This document shows positions 35,329 through 44,115 of a stretch of DNA of 64,000 bases, piece by piece. A program made the position numbers and the translations under genes. Within the stretch, counting starts at the first letter, position 1; the number at the start of each line of letters is the position of its first letter. This stretch comes from Bdellovibrio bacteriovorus str. Tiberius. Its GTDB lineage: Bacteria; Bdellovibrionota; Bdellovibrionia; Bdellovibrionales; Bdellovibrionaceae. The stretch spans positions 3,162,001-3,226,000 of the forward strand of contig NC_019567.1 in NCBI RefSeq assembly GCF_000317895.1. The letters run 5' to 3'. Below the pieces are notes generated by a model that ran no database searches, was not told the origin of the DNA, and saw only the letters and a program-made list of their open reading frames with translations.

Positions 35329-35469
35329 ATGACCGCTCTCAGACTGCTTTTCCAACGACTGACACAGACCCGCCCCTTCTTTTACGGCTGGGAACAACGG
35401 GCTTATGAACGACGCCAGGAGCAATCTCACAGGGACGCCCAATTCTCTTGCAGACTTTGGAAGGATTAA
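35329..35469 (+). CDS. Possible 46-residue leader protein ahead of the ABC exporter
   Basis: An ATG at 35329 follows an excellent ribosome site (GGAGG, five bases before the start) and opens a 46-codon frame ending 17 bases before the first exporter gene. The product is basic and hydrophilic with aromatic residues (RPFFYGWEQRAYERR). No family was recognised. It may be a real small protein or a translated leader. Confidence 0.5.
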   Translation: MTALRLLFQRLTQTRPFFYGWEQRAYERRQEQSHRDAQFSCRLWKD

Positions 35470-35486
35470 ATACAGTCCCCGGGGTA

Positions 35487-37244
35487 ATGCAGAACTCCTC
35501 TGAAAATTCCTTATTATTTAAGCGTCCCCTTTGGTTCTATATCAAAAACAATCCCCGAGCCTTCAGCTTGGGGATGCTTTTTTTGCTGCTGACGAATGCC
35601 CTTGATTCAGCGTATCCGCTGGTGATGAAAGCGGCCATTGATCAGATTCAAGCCAAGGCCCCGCTGTCTGACATTGGCAAAACCTGCTTGATCTTCCTGG
35701 CGATGATGACGGGCCTTGCAATCACCCGCTACGGGTGGCGCGCAAACTTTGGCCGCTTCCACACCTACGCTGCAGAACACATCCGCCAAAAGATCTTCCG
35801 CCATATCACGTCCCTGGGACCGAATTTCTTCCACAAAAACCCCGTGGGTGAACTGATGAGTCTTCTGACCAACGACGTGCAGTCGTTCCGTCAGGCCATC
35901 GGCCCGGGCCTTTTGATCCTGGCCGACGGGATCATCTATATCCTGATGGTTCTGCCGATCATGATGTCCCTGAACTGGGAATGGACCTGGAAAACCCTGG
36001 TATTCCTGCCGCTGGTGCCTTTCCTGATCTGGAAGGTCATGCGCTTGATCCATTTGAATTATAAAATTCAGCAGGAACGCTTTTCAGAACTGACTGGCAT
36101 CGCCCAGGAAACCGTGGGCGGCATCCGCGTGATTAAAAGCTTCGCGCAGGAAAACAACCGCACCCAGCTTTTCAACGGCATCAGTGCCGGCTTTGAAAAA
36201 GCCTGCAACAAAGTGGCGCGCGTGGATTCGATGTTCATTCCGGTGATGGAATTTGGTGTCACCTCAGGCAGCGTGATTCTGCTGTTTATTGCCAAAGATG
36301 GTTTGTATTCAGGGGCCGTGACCATCGGGACCTTCTTTGCCTTCCAGCGCTACATCCAGAAAATGGTGTGGCCGATGACGGCTTTGGGCATGGGCTTTTC
36401 AAACTTCCAAAAAGGCTATGCTTCCTTTGACCGGATCAAAGAGGTTCTGCAAACCGAAACTGACATTCCTGACAACGGAACTGTCGAGATCGAAAAGTTC
36501 CAGACCCTGGAATTTAAAAACGTTTCCTTCCGCCATAAAACCAGCTCGGTGTATGCACTTAAGAATGTGTCCTTCACCCTGAATGCCGGCGAAAGCCTGG
36601 GCATTATGGGGCCGGTTGGTGCGGGTAAAACCACGCTTCTGAATCTTTTGACCCGCATGTATCCGCTGGAAGAAGGTCAGATCCTGGTCAACGGCCATGA
36701 CATCAGCAGCATCACGCAGGAATCTTTGCGCCGCACCTTCTTACTGGTTCCGCAAGAGGCCTTTTTGTTCAGCGACAGTATCGCCGACAACCTGAGCCTG
36801 GGTTTGTCCGAGCGGGCTGATATCGGTGAAATTCAGCGCATGACTGAAATTGTGGACCTGACCAAAGAAATTGATTCCTTGCCGCACAAATTTGATTCCC
36901 AGCTGGGTGAACGCGGTGTGAATCTGTCCGGCGGTCAGAAACAGCGTCTGACCATCGCACGTGGCATCATCATGAAAACCCCGGTGCTGGTTCTGGATGA
37001 CTCTTTAAGTGCTGTGGACACGCGCACGGAAAAAGCCATCGAACAGGAACTGCGTAAAACTCACGGTTCCTTAAGCCGCATTATTGTGGCTCACCGTCTG
37101 TCTTCACTAAAATCCGTGGACCGCCTGTTGATCCTGAAAGACGGCCATATTGAAGCCTGGGGAACCATGGAGCAGGTTCGCGAAACCAGCCCGACCTTCC
37201 AGAAGATTGTGCAGATTCAAGGATTGGGGGATCACCATGAATGA
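35487..37244 (+). CDS. ABC exporter half-transporter, degenerate ATP site
   Basis: Membrane-plus-ATPase half transporter of about 585 residues from the ATG at 35487; a TTG at 35448 is possible but overlaps the small frame. Six membrane helices (about 30-310) precede the nucleotide-binding domain, which has Walker A GPVGAGKTT, signature NLSGGQKQR and Walker B VLVLDDSLSAVD. Aspartate replaces the catalytic glutamate, as in the degenerate site of heterodimeric exporters of the TM287/288 type. The partner follows with an 8-bp overlap. Lipid, drug or peptide export are all possible. Confidence 0.9.
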   Translation: MQNSSENSLLFKRPLWFYIKNNPRAFSLGMLFLLLTNALDSAYPLVMKAAIDQIQAKAPLSDIGKTCLIFLAMMTGLAITRYGWRANFGRFHTYAAEHIRQKIFRHITSLGPNFFHKNPVGELMSLLTNDVQSFRQAIGPGLLILADGIIYILMVLPIMMSLNWEWTWKTLVFLPLVPFLIWKVMRLIHLNYKIQQERFSELTGIAQETVGGIRVIKSFAQENNRTQLFNGISAGFEKACNKVARVDSMFIPVMEFGVTSGSVILLFIAKDGLYSGAVTIGTFFAFQRYIQKMVWPMTALGMGFSNFQKGYASFDRIKEVLQTETDIPDNGTVEIEKFQTLEFKNVSFRHKTSSVYALKNVSFTLNAGESLGIMGPVGAGKTTLLNLLTRMYPLEEGQILVNGHDISSITQESLRRTFLLVPQEAFLFSDSIADNLSLGLSERADIGEIQRMTEIVDLTKEIDSLPHKFDSQLGERGVNLSGGQKQRLTIARGIIMKTPVLVLDDSLSAVDTRTEKAIEQELRKTHGSLSRIIVAHRLSSLKSVDRLLILKDGHIEAWGTMEQVRETSPTFQKIVQIQGLGDHHE

Positions 37245-39048
37245 TAATTTTATGAATGAGGACCTGGTAAAAACCAAGGTCACGTACCCGATTCTGTTTA
37301 AACGTCTGTGGCCTTATGCCCGTCGCGAAAAAGGTCTTTTGTTCATGGCGATCTTTGCGGTTGCCGGCGGCGCCACCGTGGCCCGCCTGATTCCACTGTT
37401 GATTGGACAGGCCATCGACAAAGGCGTCGTGGGACGAGACCTGTCGATCTTCACCAAAGTGGCTTACGCGTATCTGGTGCTTGAAATCATGCGTTCGGTG
37501 TTTTCTTTCGGGAATGCCTTTTTGTTCCAGTTGTTCGGAAACCGCATGCTGTATCATCTGCGCGAAGACCTGATGAACCACGTGCAAAGACTGCCGATGC
37601 AGTTCTTCAACAAAACCCCCAACGGGCGCATCGTGACCCGACTGACCAATGATGTGATGTCTTTGGGGGAACTGTTTTCAGAAGGCGTGATCTCGGTCTT
37701 CACCAATGCGGTTATCATCGCGTCGGTAGTGATTGCGCTCAGCCTGATTTCCTGGAAGCTGACCGTGGTGTCGCTGTTCCTGGCGCCGTTCTTTATCTGG
37801 GCCACTTTCCACCTGTCCAATAAAATCCGTGCGATCTTAAGTGAACAGAAAAAGAAACTTTCCACAATCAACGCCTTCCTGGCTGAAAATCTGAACGGCA
37901 TCAAAGTCATTCATCTCTATAATCGAGTGACCCGCAATCGCGACAAGTTCGGCGCCCTGTCGGTGGACTATCGCGATACCAATATGCGTTCGATCAAGGC
38001 CTATGCCCTGATGCAGCCCGTGATGAATCTGTTCAACGCCGTGACCATCACCTCGGCCTTGTATTTCGGTGGTTATTTGAGTGCTGAAAACTCGATCGCC
38101 ATTGGTTCTTTGGTGGCGTTTTTGATGAACATTCAGGACTTCATCCCGCCATTGCGAGAGATTCTGGAAAAATACCAGCAATTCCAAAACTCGCTGACCA
38201 GTGCCGAGCGCATCTTCACCCTGATGGATGAACCGAAAGAGCACGAACTGGCCGCTCTGACCAGCCCGGGATCTTTGCGTGGGGAGCTGGAAATCAAAAA
38301 CCTGAACTTCCAGTACGAAAGCCATCTGCCGCTGGTTTTGAAAGACATCAACCTGCACATCAAAGCCGGGGAATCCGTGGCACTGGTGGGTCGTACCGGC
38401 AGCGGAAAATCCACGTTCATTTCGTTGTTGCAGCGGTTCTATGATGCCCCGGAACAGACGGTCTTTGTCGATGGGCTGGCACTGGAATCAATCCAGCGCG
38501 AAGAGATCCGCCATCACGTCGGCGTGGTTCAGCAGGATAATTTTATTTTCCGTGGCAACATCCGCGACAATATCGGCCTGGGTGATCCGCGCATCACCGA
38601 AGAACAAGTCCGTATGGCCTGTGAAAAGACCGGCTATATGGCGCTATTGACCCGCACCGGGCGCGATCTGCTAAGCCCCGTGGCCGAACGTGGCGCCAAC
38701 CTGTCAGTCGGTGAACGCCAGCTGATCGCATTTGCCAGGATTCTGGCCTTCAACCCGGATATTTTGATTCTGGATGAAGCCACTGCCAATATTGACTCTG
38801 AAAGTGAACACATCATTCAGGATGCGACCAAAGAGATCACCAAAGGCCGAACAAGTATTATCATTGCCCACCGTCTTTCAACGATTGAACAGTGCGATCG
38901 CATTATTGTTCTGAATCAGGGGGAAGTGGCCGAGATGGGCTCGCACGAAGAACTTATGCAAGCCCAGGGCATGTATTATCAGTTCGCGTCTTTGGGTTTG
39001 AAATCAACCTTGATCGACGCATCGGCAGCCGGCACAGCGGAACCATAG
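37237..39048 (+). CDS. ABC exporter half-transporter, canonical ATP site
   Basis: Second half of the heterodimeric exporter, 603 residues from the ATG at 37237 (GGGGGATCACC upstream). The nucleotide-binding domain has Walker A GRTGSGKST, a divergent signature NLSVGERQ and Walker B ILILDEATANID with an intact glutamate, followed by H-loop IIIAHRLST. Pairing of a canonical site here with an aspartate in the partner fits asymmetric ATP hydrolysis. The C-terminus overlaps the convergent von Willebrand lipoprotein gene by 70 bp, and the last residues (after KSTLID) may be non-essential. Confidence 0.92.
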   Translation: MNDNFMNEDLVKTKVTYPILFKRLWPYARREKGLLFMAIFAVAGGATVARLIPLLIGQAIDKGVVGRDLSIFTKVAYAYLVLEIMRSVFSFGNAFLFQLFGNRMLYHLREDLMNHVQRLPMQFFNKTPNGRIVTRLTNDVMSLGELFSEGVISVFTNAVIIASVVIALSLISWKLTVVSLFLAPFFIWATFHLSNKIRAILSEQKKKLSTINAFLAENLNGIKVIHLYNRVTRNRDKFGALSVDYRDTNMRSIKAYALMQPVMNLFNAVTITSALYFGGYLSAENSIAIGSLVAFLMNIQDFIPPLREILEKYQQFQNSLTSAERIFTLMDEPKEHELAALTSPGSLRGELEIKNLNFQYESHLPLVLKDINLHIKAGESVALVGRTGSGKSTFISLLQRFYDAPEQTVFVDGLALESIQREEIRHHVGVVQQDNFIFRGNIRDNIGLGDPRITEEQVRMACEKTGYMALLTRTGRDLLSPVAERGANLSVGERQLIAFARILAFNPDILILDEATANIDSESEHIIQDATKEITKGRTSIIIAHRLSTIEQCDRIIVLNQGEVAEMGSHEELMQAQGMYYQFASLGLKSTLIDASAAGTAEP

Positions 39049-39965
39049 AAGCGGATCACGTTGCTGGCCGCCAGATAGTCCCAACCATTGGTGGTGTCAC
39101 GCGGAATGCTGACACCATTGATGCTGACCGTGATGGATTCTTCCAAAGGCACTTTCGACAATTTAAAGTCCGTCAGAATCTGATAGATGCGTGAACGGAT
39201 GTTCCCTACTGCTGACGAAAGATTCGTACTGCAGATGGATTCTTTCACCCCACCTGAAGTGTCAGCCAAGCCCATATAGCTTAAACCCGCCGAGGCAAAG
39301 TCATTGAAGGTCTTGCACTGGGACGTCAAACTTAAGACGCCGATAAAATTAAACACCCAGGAACGGCTGCCATCCACCCACGGCTCTTTGATACCATCCA
39401 ATAAATTGGTGTAGTAGGTGACGCCCGCAGAAGAACTGGATTTACTGAAGTCATCTTCATCCGACAATGCGATCACCACCAACAGGGCATCATTGCGGAA
39501 AAAGCCTTTGCCTTCATTGGCCAGATAATTTGCGGACAGGGCATTTTCCATGGATTCAAGACCGCGCTCCAGGTTACTGCCGGCCTCTCCCACAATCATG
39601 CGGTTTTTCAGGCTGTTGACCAGATCCGGAGTTTTCGCAGTCACATACTTGGGACTGCCGACAAACTTACCACCATCCGGTGTTGTGCCACCCATGCTGG
39701 TGGTCACCACGGCCATGTGATAGTCCATTTTTAAGGTATTCAGTTTACTGACCAGATCCGGAACCTGTTCGCTTAAGCGCTGCTGATGTTTCAGCATGGA
39801 GGTGGAATTATCCACGATCCACAGGATATCCACTTTGTTGTTGTACGTGATGCTTTGACCGAAGTTGTCTTGAGTTTCTGGCAGATCGAATGACACATTC
39901 TGCGCGCAGGCCATTAAGAAAGATGACGCTGCCACGGCAACAAGAAGCTGAAAGTCCTTTTTCAT
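38979..39965 (-). CDS. von Willebrand A-domain lipoprotein
   Basis: The 328-residue product has a lipoprotein signal (FLMAC20) and a von Willebrand A domain (about 45-250). The MIDAS metal site DNSTS (52-56) binds Mg2+ and ligand. Other segments include YHMAVVTTSMGG and LLVVIALSDEDDFS. The last 60 residues (SITVSINGVSIPRDTTNGWDY, then VIRFYGSAVPA) are a beta-rich module. Such proteins mediate adhesion or assembly at the cell surface. The gene's end overlaps the exporter gene by 70 bp on the other strand. Attachment to prey is possible but unproven. Confidence 0.85.
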   Translation of the reverse strand: MKKDFQLLVAVAASSFLMACAQNVSFDLPETQDNFGQSITYNNKVDILWIVDNSTSMLKHQQRLSEQVPDLVSKLNTLKMDYHMAVVTTSMGGTTPDGGKFVGSPKYVTAKTPDLVNSLKNRMIVGEAGSNLERGLESMENALSANYLANEGKGFFRNDALLVVIALSDEDDFSKSSSSAGVTYYTNLLDGIKEPWVDGSRSWVFNFIGVLSLTSQCKTFNDFASAGLSYMGLADTSGGVKESICSTNLSSAVGNIRSRIYQILTDFKLSKVPLEESITVSINGVSIPRDTTNGWDYLAASNVIRFYGSAVPAADASIKVDFKPKDAN

Positions 39966-39991
39966 ACAAAAGATCCTCTCAAAGGCTGCGT

Positions 39992-40783
39992 TTATGCAGC
40001 CTTCGTTGTGAAATTCTTGATCGATTCACGTGCGGACTGACTGAGAGTCGTAAACTTCACGCCATACTTCACCGGCTCTACGGCGGCGCCGCTGTCCTTC
40101 ACGTATTGTTTGCTGACGATCTGGCAGACCGCATTGAATGGCGGCACACCGTCGCCCGGTTGGAAATGCAGGAACAGGCTTTGTCCCGGCTGCAGATTCG
40201 GAGTGTCGATAAGAACCCCTGCTCCACCAGCACTGATTTCCAGGGCCTGACCGCGGAAAACTGTTTTGTTATTATGAACAATCAAAGAGGCACCATAAGA
40301 GGCGCGCACATGACGACGACGGAAGAAGATCTCAGCCACGTCAGCTTCCTTGGAATCTTTCATCACACGGATGCTTTCCGCAGAGAAGTCCTCCACCTCG
40401 GCGACTCTTTTCCAGGAAGGAAGCTTCGAGTGCCAGATGTAGTCGTATTCGTACAGCGCTTTTTCCTGCAGCATCTGGATCAGCTCCAGCTGGCAGAACG
40501 GACCATAGTTGTTACCCTCTTTCAGGATAAACCATTCTTTGTCTTTCAAAGCGAGCTTGCTTAACAATGACGCCGGAGACGCCGAAGGTCGAGTCGCAGG
40601 CTTTTGTGCCAGTTTCGCAGAAAACTCCGGATGCTCCAGCAGCATCAGCCACTCACCCAGCGCTTCGTCGTAGATGTAATCCGTCCACTGGTTCTCTTGG
40701 GTTTCGATCTTTTTTAAAACTGTCTCAAGATTGAACGGCCCGATATGAGTCCCATTGTTCGAAAGATAATACTGTTTTCCCAT
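39992..40783 (-). CDS. Two GYF_2 domains and a PilZ domain
   Basis: The start at 40783 (AGGAG upstream) gives 263 residues. Two GYF_2-type modules lie at about 4-55 (YYLSNNGTHIGPF, then WTDYIYDEALGEWLML) and 84-133 (WFILKEGNNYGPF, then YDYIWHSKLPSWKRV). A PilZ domain follows at about 155-260, with R156xxxR160 and EISAGG where [DN]xSxxG is usual. PilZ domains bind c-di-GMP. GYF_2 modules are thought to mediate protein interaction. A cytoplasmic c-di-GMP-responsive adaptor is the likely role. A further GYF_2 protein lies at 54052-55824. Confidence 0.85.
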   Translation of the reverse strand: MGKQYYLSNNGTHIGPFNLETVLKKIETQENQWTDYIYDEALGEWLMLLEHPEFSAKLAQKPATRPSASPASLLSKLALKDKEWFILKEGNNYGPFCQLELIQMLQEKALYEYDYIWHSKLPSWKRVAEVEDFSAESIRVMKDSKEADVAEIFFRRRHVRASYGASLIVHNNKTVFRGQALEISAGGAGVLIDTPNLQPGQSLFLHFQPGDGVPPFNAVCQIVSKQYVKDSGAAVEPVKYGVKFTTLSQSARESIKNFTTKAA

Positions 40784-40982
40784 GCTCTCGATACTCCTGT
40801 TCCGCACTATTCGGCACAAACAGAAGATGACTTAACTGTAGGATATTAGACAATTTGTTGGTAATTTGTTTGGGAAATTTCGTCGAAGTTCTCGACAATA
40901 AATACAGTTAAAGGCTTCCTCACACTTACCCGACAAGATTACTGCCAGTTAAGAAATAGGGATCTTAAACCGAATAGAGTTT

Positions 40983-41924
40983 ATGGTATTCATACAGAAG
41001 AAAGAAATGAAAACACGAAAAAACATCCTGATCGTGGACAACAACTGTGAGCTTGAGCAACTGGTGAAAGAACCCTTGCTGAAGCAACTTGAAAACTCGG
41101 GGGTTTCTCCGATTGTGGTCCGTGCAAAGGATGGCGCCGAAGCTGCCATCAAATCAGAGAACCAAAAATTCGACGTCGTGCTGATTGATACCGAAGTGCC
41201 GCGCCTGATGGACGGCGGTTTCGTTTATGGTATCCATACTTATAAGAATACCCAGGATGCCGAGTTGATTGTGATCTCACAACGAGACTCATCGGATCTG
41301 CCGGAAAGCCTGCAGTCTTCAAAGTTCTTTAAAAAACCTGTTTCTCCGAACGAACTGATCAACGCGATGATCTCTGTTCTGAATGCCCAACACCACGGTA
41401 CGGGCGCGAAAGAACCGGCGACAGCCGCAGCGGCCTCCAAGTATGCCGTGGATGTGCGGGTGATCAATGCCGTCATCAAGGCCACAACTCACGTGCTGGG
41501 TCAGTTTGGCTGCCCTTCTGTGAAAATGGAAAAAGCCGGCCCCAAGTCCCCGCACGATCCCATGATGGGGGAAGTTTCCTCGGTCGTGGAGATCAAGTCC
41601 CAGGCATTCCAGGGACACTTGTGCATTTCCTTTGATAAAGGCAGCTTCCTGGAAGTTGTGTCCTCAATGCTGATGGAAGAACAAACTGAATTGAACAAAG
41701 ACAATCAGGATGCCGTCGGAGAGATCAATAATATTATCTTTGGTAACGCCAAGGCGGAAATCAGTTCCTATGGCGTACAGATGACCGTGCCAAAAGTTCT
41801 TTTGGGCAACGGCCAGAATGTGCCCTGCGCACAAGGCTCCGCGGGGATGATGATTCCTTTTGCCACTGAAAAAGGAAAGTTCTACATCACCGTCGTCGCC
41901 CTGCCTCTGGCCAAAGCCGCTTAG
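40983..41924 (+). CDS. Response-regulator receiver fused to a CheX-like domain
   Basis: The product has 313 residues from the ATG at 40983; the ATG at 41007 is also possible. The receiver domain (about 14-135) keeps D19, phospho-acceptor D69 (VVLIDTEVP), S99 and K118 (FFKKPVS). The C-terminal part (about 155-313) is CheX-like, with EINNIIFGNAKAEIS matching the ExxN dephosphorylation motif. CheX removes phosphate from CheY. A fusion to a receiver suggests self-regulated phosphatase activity or a phosphate sink in chemotaxis-like signalling. No chemotaxis genes are adjacent. Confidence 0.82.
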   Translation: MVFIQKKEMKTRKNILIVDNNCELEQLVKEPLLKQLENSGVSPIVVRAKDGAEAAIKSENQKFDVVLIDTEVPRLMDGGFVYGIHTYKNTQDAELIVISQRDSSDLPESLQSSKFFKKPVSPNELINAMISVLNAQHHGTGAKEPATAAAASKYAVDVRVINAVIKATTHVLGQFGCPSVKMEKAGPKSPHDPMMGEVSSVVEIKSQAFQGHLCISFDKGSFLEVVSSMLMEEQTELNKDNQDAVGEINNIIFGNAKAEISSYGVQMTVPKVLLGNGQNVPCAQGSAGMMIPFATEKGKFYITVVALPLAKAA

Positions 41925-42325
41925 TCCATCCCGATCGCCCGCTTCCATTCCGGAGTGGGCTCTATCAGCTTTCTTTCTTTCATATCAAACAGACCAAATG
42001 TAAAGACCGCTTCGCTGGCAACACTGCCGTCGTCCTTGATCATCTGCTGTTTCATCTGGCCGATCTTGCCTTTGTAGCCCAGCATTTCCAATGTAATGGT
42101 GATGTTTTCACGCAGTAAAACCTCGCGCTGGAATTTCAGATTCACCTCCAGAATCACCGGGCCCTGCTTCAGCTTTTGAATGTCCTTGAATCCGTAACCG
42201 CGACTGGTGATGGCTTCCCAGCGGGCTTCTTCGTACAACGCCAAATAGGTGGCATTGTTCATGTGACCCAAAGAATCCACATGGTGCTCTTTGATAGTGA
42301 CTTTATAATTATTCAAAACAGACAT
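41921..42325 (-). CDS. Hotdog-fold acyl-CoA thioesterase (YbgC-like)
   Basis: The 134-residue product has the 4HBT hotdog signature HVDSLGHMNNATYLALYEEARW (residues 15-36), in which the aspartate and following helix form the active site, plus VNLKFQREVLL strands. Family members hydrolyse acyl-CoA or acyl-ACP thioesters. It is convergent with the REC-CheX gene (4-bp overlap) and lies 16 bases after the phnE start/stop region on the same strand, so it may be the last gene of the phnDCE transcript. Confidence 0.86.
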   Translation of the reverse strand: MSVLNNYKVTIKEHHVDSLGHMNNATYLALYEEARWEAITSRGYGFKDIQKLKQGPVILEVNLKFQREVLLRENITITLEMLGYKGKIGQMKQQMIKDDGSVASEAVFTFGLFDMKERKLIEPTPEWKRAIGMD

Positions 42326-42341
42326 GGAAAGCTCCTTAAGA

Positions 42342-43352
42342 CTATTTCAATGCTTCACGAACATAGGCCGACGCCTGATCCAGGGCCCACACCACCACCG
42401 CAATCACGACAATGATACAACCCACTTCACGCCACATCGCCTGCCCCTGATACTGCACCAGCATTGTGCCGATACCGCCACCACCGACCAGACCGATGAT
42501 CGTCGCCATGCGCACGTTGATGTCCCAGCGATAGACCGTAAATGAAATATAAGGCAAAAGCACCTGAGGAACAATCGCATACCAAATCGTTTGCAGTTTA
42601 TTGGCGCCCGTGGATTCAATGGCTTCAATGGGGCCTTCTTCAACGGATTCAACCATCTCGGAATATTGTTTGGCCAGTGAAGCAATCGAATGAATCATCA
42701 ATGCCAGCATGCCGGCAAAGGGACCAATTCCCACCCACACTGAAAAGATAATCGCCCAGATCAAGGCTTCAATAGAACGAGTGACGTTCAGGAAGGTTCG
42801 CATGACAAAATAAACCACCCGCGCCCAAGGCCCCTGCATGATATTCTTTGCGCAGACAAAGCTAAGTAAAAATGCCACCGGGATCGCGAGCGTTGTTGCC
42901 AGAAACGCCATAAAGATGGTTTCAATAATGTTTAACACCGCTCGGGGTAAAACATCCCAGTTCGGGTCTAACAGGCCTTTGAACAATCGCACGGCGCCCG
43001 CAAAACCATTCTGATCAAAAAGTTCCACAAACGAAAATTCAGTCTTGATCACAGCCACAGTCAGCGTGGCGAACAGCGACACCATCAACTGCCAGCACCA
43101 GAACGTGCGATACCAGGGGCGATCGTCTTCCACACCCGGATAAGATCCGAACAAGCGTGCACCCAGCGTGACGACTTTACGCGATGAAAGCGCCAGACTG
43201 ATTCCACACCCGACGACAAAGAACAATAAAGCCAGGGCAGAAACCAGGCCCAGCTGCAAAAGCTGCTCTTCCGAGGTGACAAACAAAGCTGCCGCCAGAA
43301 GGCACAGTAAAAATCCAAAGACGATGCCGTCAAATATCGTTCGGCGCAACAT
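42342..43352 (-). CDS. phnE: Phosphonate-type ABC transporter permease
   Basis: The start at 43352 is chosen because AAGGAGCACAGG precedes it; the longer frame would overlap phnC deeply. The 336-residue product has about six to eight membrane helices and the permease EAA-like loop (EEGPIEAIESTGANKLQTIWYAIVPQVLLP). It also has GLVGGGGIGTMLVQ typical of PhnE. It partners PhnC and PhnD for uptake of phosphonate, phosphite or phosphate. Its start overlaps phnC by 23 bp. Confidence 0.9.
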   Translation of the reverse strand: MLRRTIFDGIVFGFLLCLLAAALFVTSEEQLLQLGLVSALALLFFVVGCGISLALSSRKVVTLGARLFGSYPGVEDDRPWYRTFWCWQLMVSLFATLTVAVIKTEFSFVELFDQNGFAGAVRLFKGLLDPNWDVLPRAVLNIIETIFMAFLATTLAIPVAFLLSFVCAKNIMQGPWARVVYFVMRTFLNVTRSIEALIWAIIFSVWVGIGPFAGMLALMIHSIASLAKQYSEMVESVEEGPIEAIESTGANKLQTIWYAIVPQVLLPYISFTVYRWDINVRMATIIGLVGGGGIGTMLVQYQGQAMWREVGCIIVVIAVVVWALDQASAYVREALK

Positions 43353-44115
43353 CCTGTGCTCCTTCCCCGTAAATACGTCGGAACCATTCTTCGGTGATTT
43401 CTTCAGGTTTTCCGCGGAAGACGATCTCGCCATCTTTCAGCGCCACCACCCGGCTGGCGTATTTTCTGACCAAAGACAGGAAATGCAGATTGGCGATCAC
43501 GGTGATGCCCATTTCCTGATTGATCTTGCGCAAATAATCCATGACCACGTGGCAGGTCGCCGGATCCAAGGAAGACACCGGTTCGTCCGCCAAAAGCAAT
43601 GTCGGTTTTTGCATCAATGCTCTGGCAATGGCAACGCGCTGTTTTTGCCCGCCCGACAACTGATCCGCGCGCAGCGATGCCTTTTCAGCGATACCCACCA
43701 ACCGCAGGTTTTCTTTCGCTTCAGATCTTTCCTGGCCAGAAAACATCCCCCACAAACTTTGCCAGGTGGATTTTGCCGCCAGTCGACCCATCAGAACATT
43801 TTTTAAAACACTTTGACGTGGGATCAGATTGAAGTGCTGAAAGATCATCGCCATCTTGCTGCGCACACTGCGAATCTTCGTGACATCCTGCAGCTGTCCG
43901 ATTTCCTGCCCTGAAAAATAGATGTTCCCGGAGGTCGGCTTCTGCAGACGGTTCAGACATCGCAGCAATGTCGACTTGCCGGAACCACTCAGACCGATCA
44001 CCACCAGGAATTCCCCGGGATGAACCTCCAGATTGATATTTTTCAGCGCCTGCACCCCGTTGGGATAGGTCTTGGACAGGTTTTCAACGCGCAACAGGGC
44101 TTCAGCCACAATCAC
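43330..44115 (-). CDS. phnC: Phosphonate-type ABC transporter ATP-binding protein
   Basis: The 261-residue ATPase has Walker A GLSGSGKST, Q-loop MIFQHFN, signature LSGGQKQR, Walker B LLLADEPVSSLDP and switch histidine in VIANLHFLS, all in the PhnC pattern. The start is GTG, and its sequence GTGA also contains the phnD stop, with GGAAGGGAA upstream. This indicates coupled translation. Confidence 0.92.
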   Translation of the reverse strand: MIVAEALLRVENLSKTYPNGVQALKNINLEVHPGEFLVVIGLSGSGKSTLLRCLNRLQKPTSGNIYFSGQEIGQLQDVTKIRSVRSKMAMIFQHFNLIPRQSVLKNVLMGRLAAKSTWQSLWGMFSGQERSEAKENLRLVGIAEKASLRADQLSGGQKQRVAIARALMQKPTLLLADEPVSSLDPATCHVVMDYLRKINQEMGITVIANLHFLSLVRKYASRVVALKDGEIVFRGKPEEITEEWFRRIYGEGAQDVAPNDI

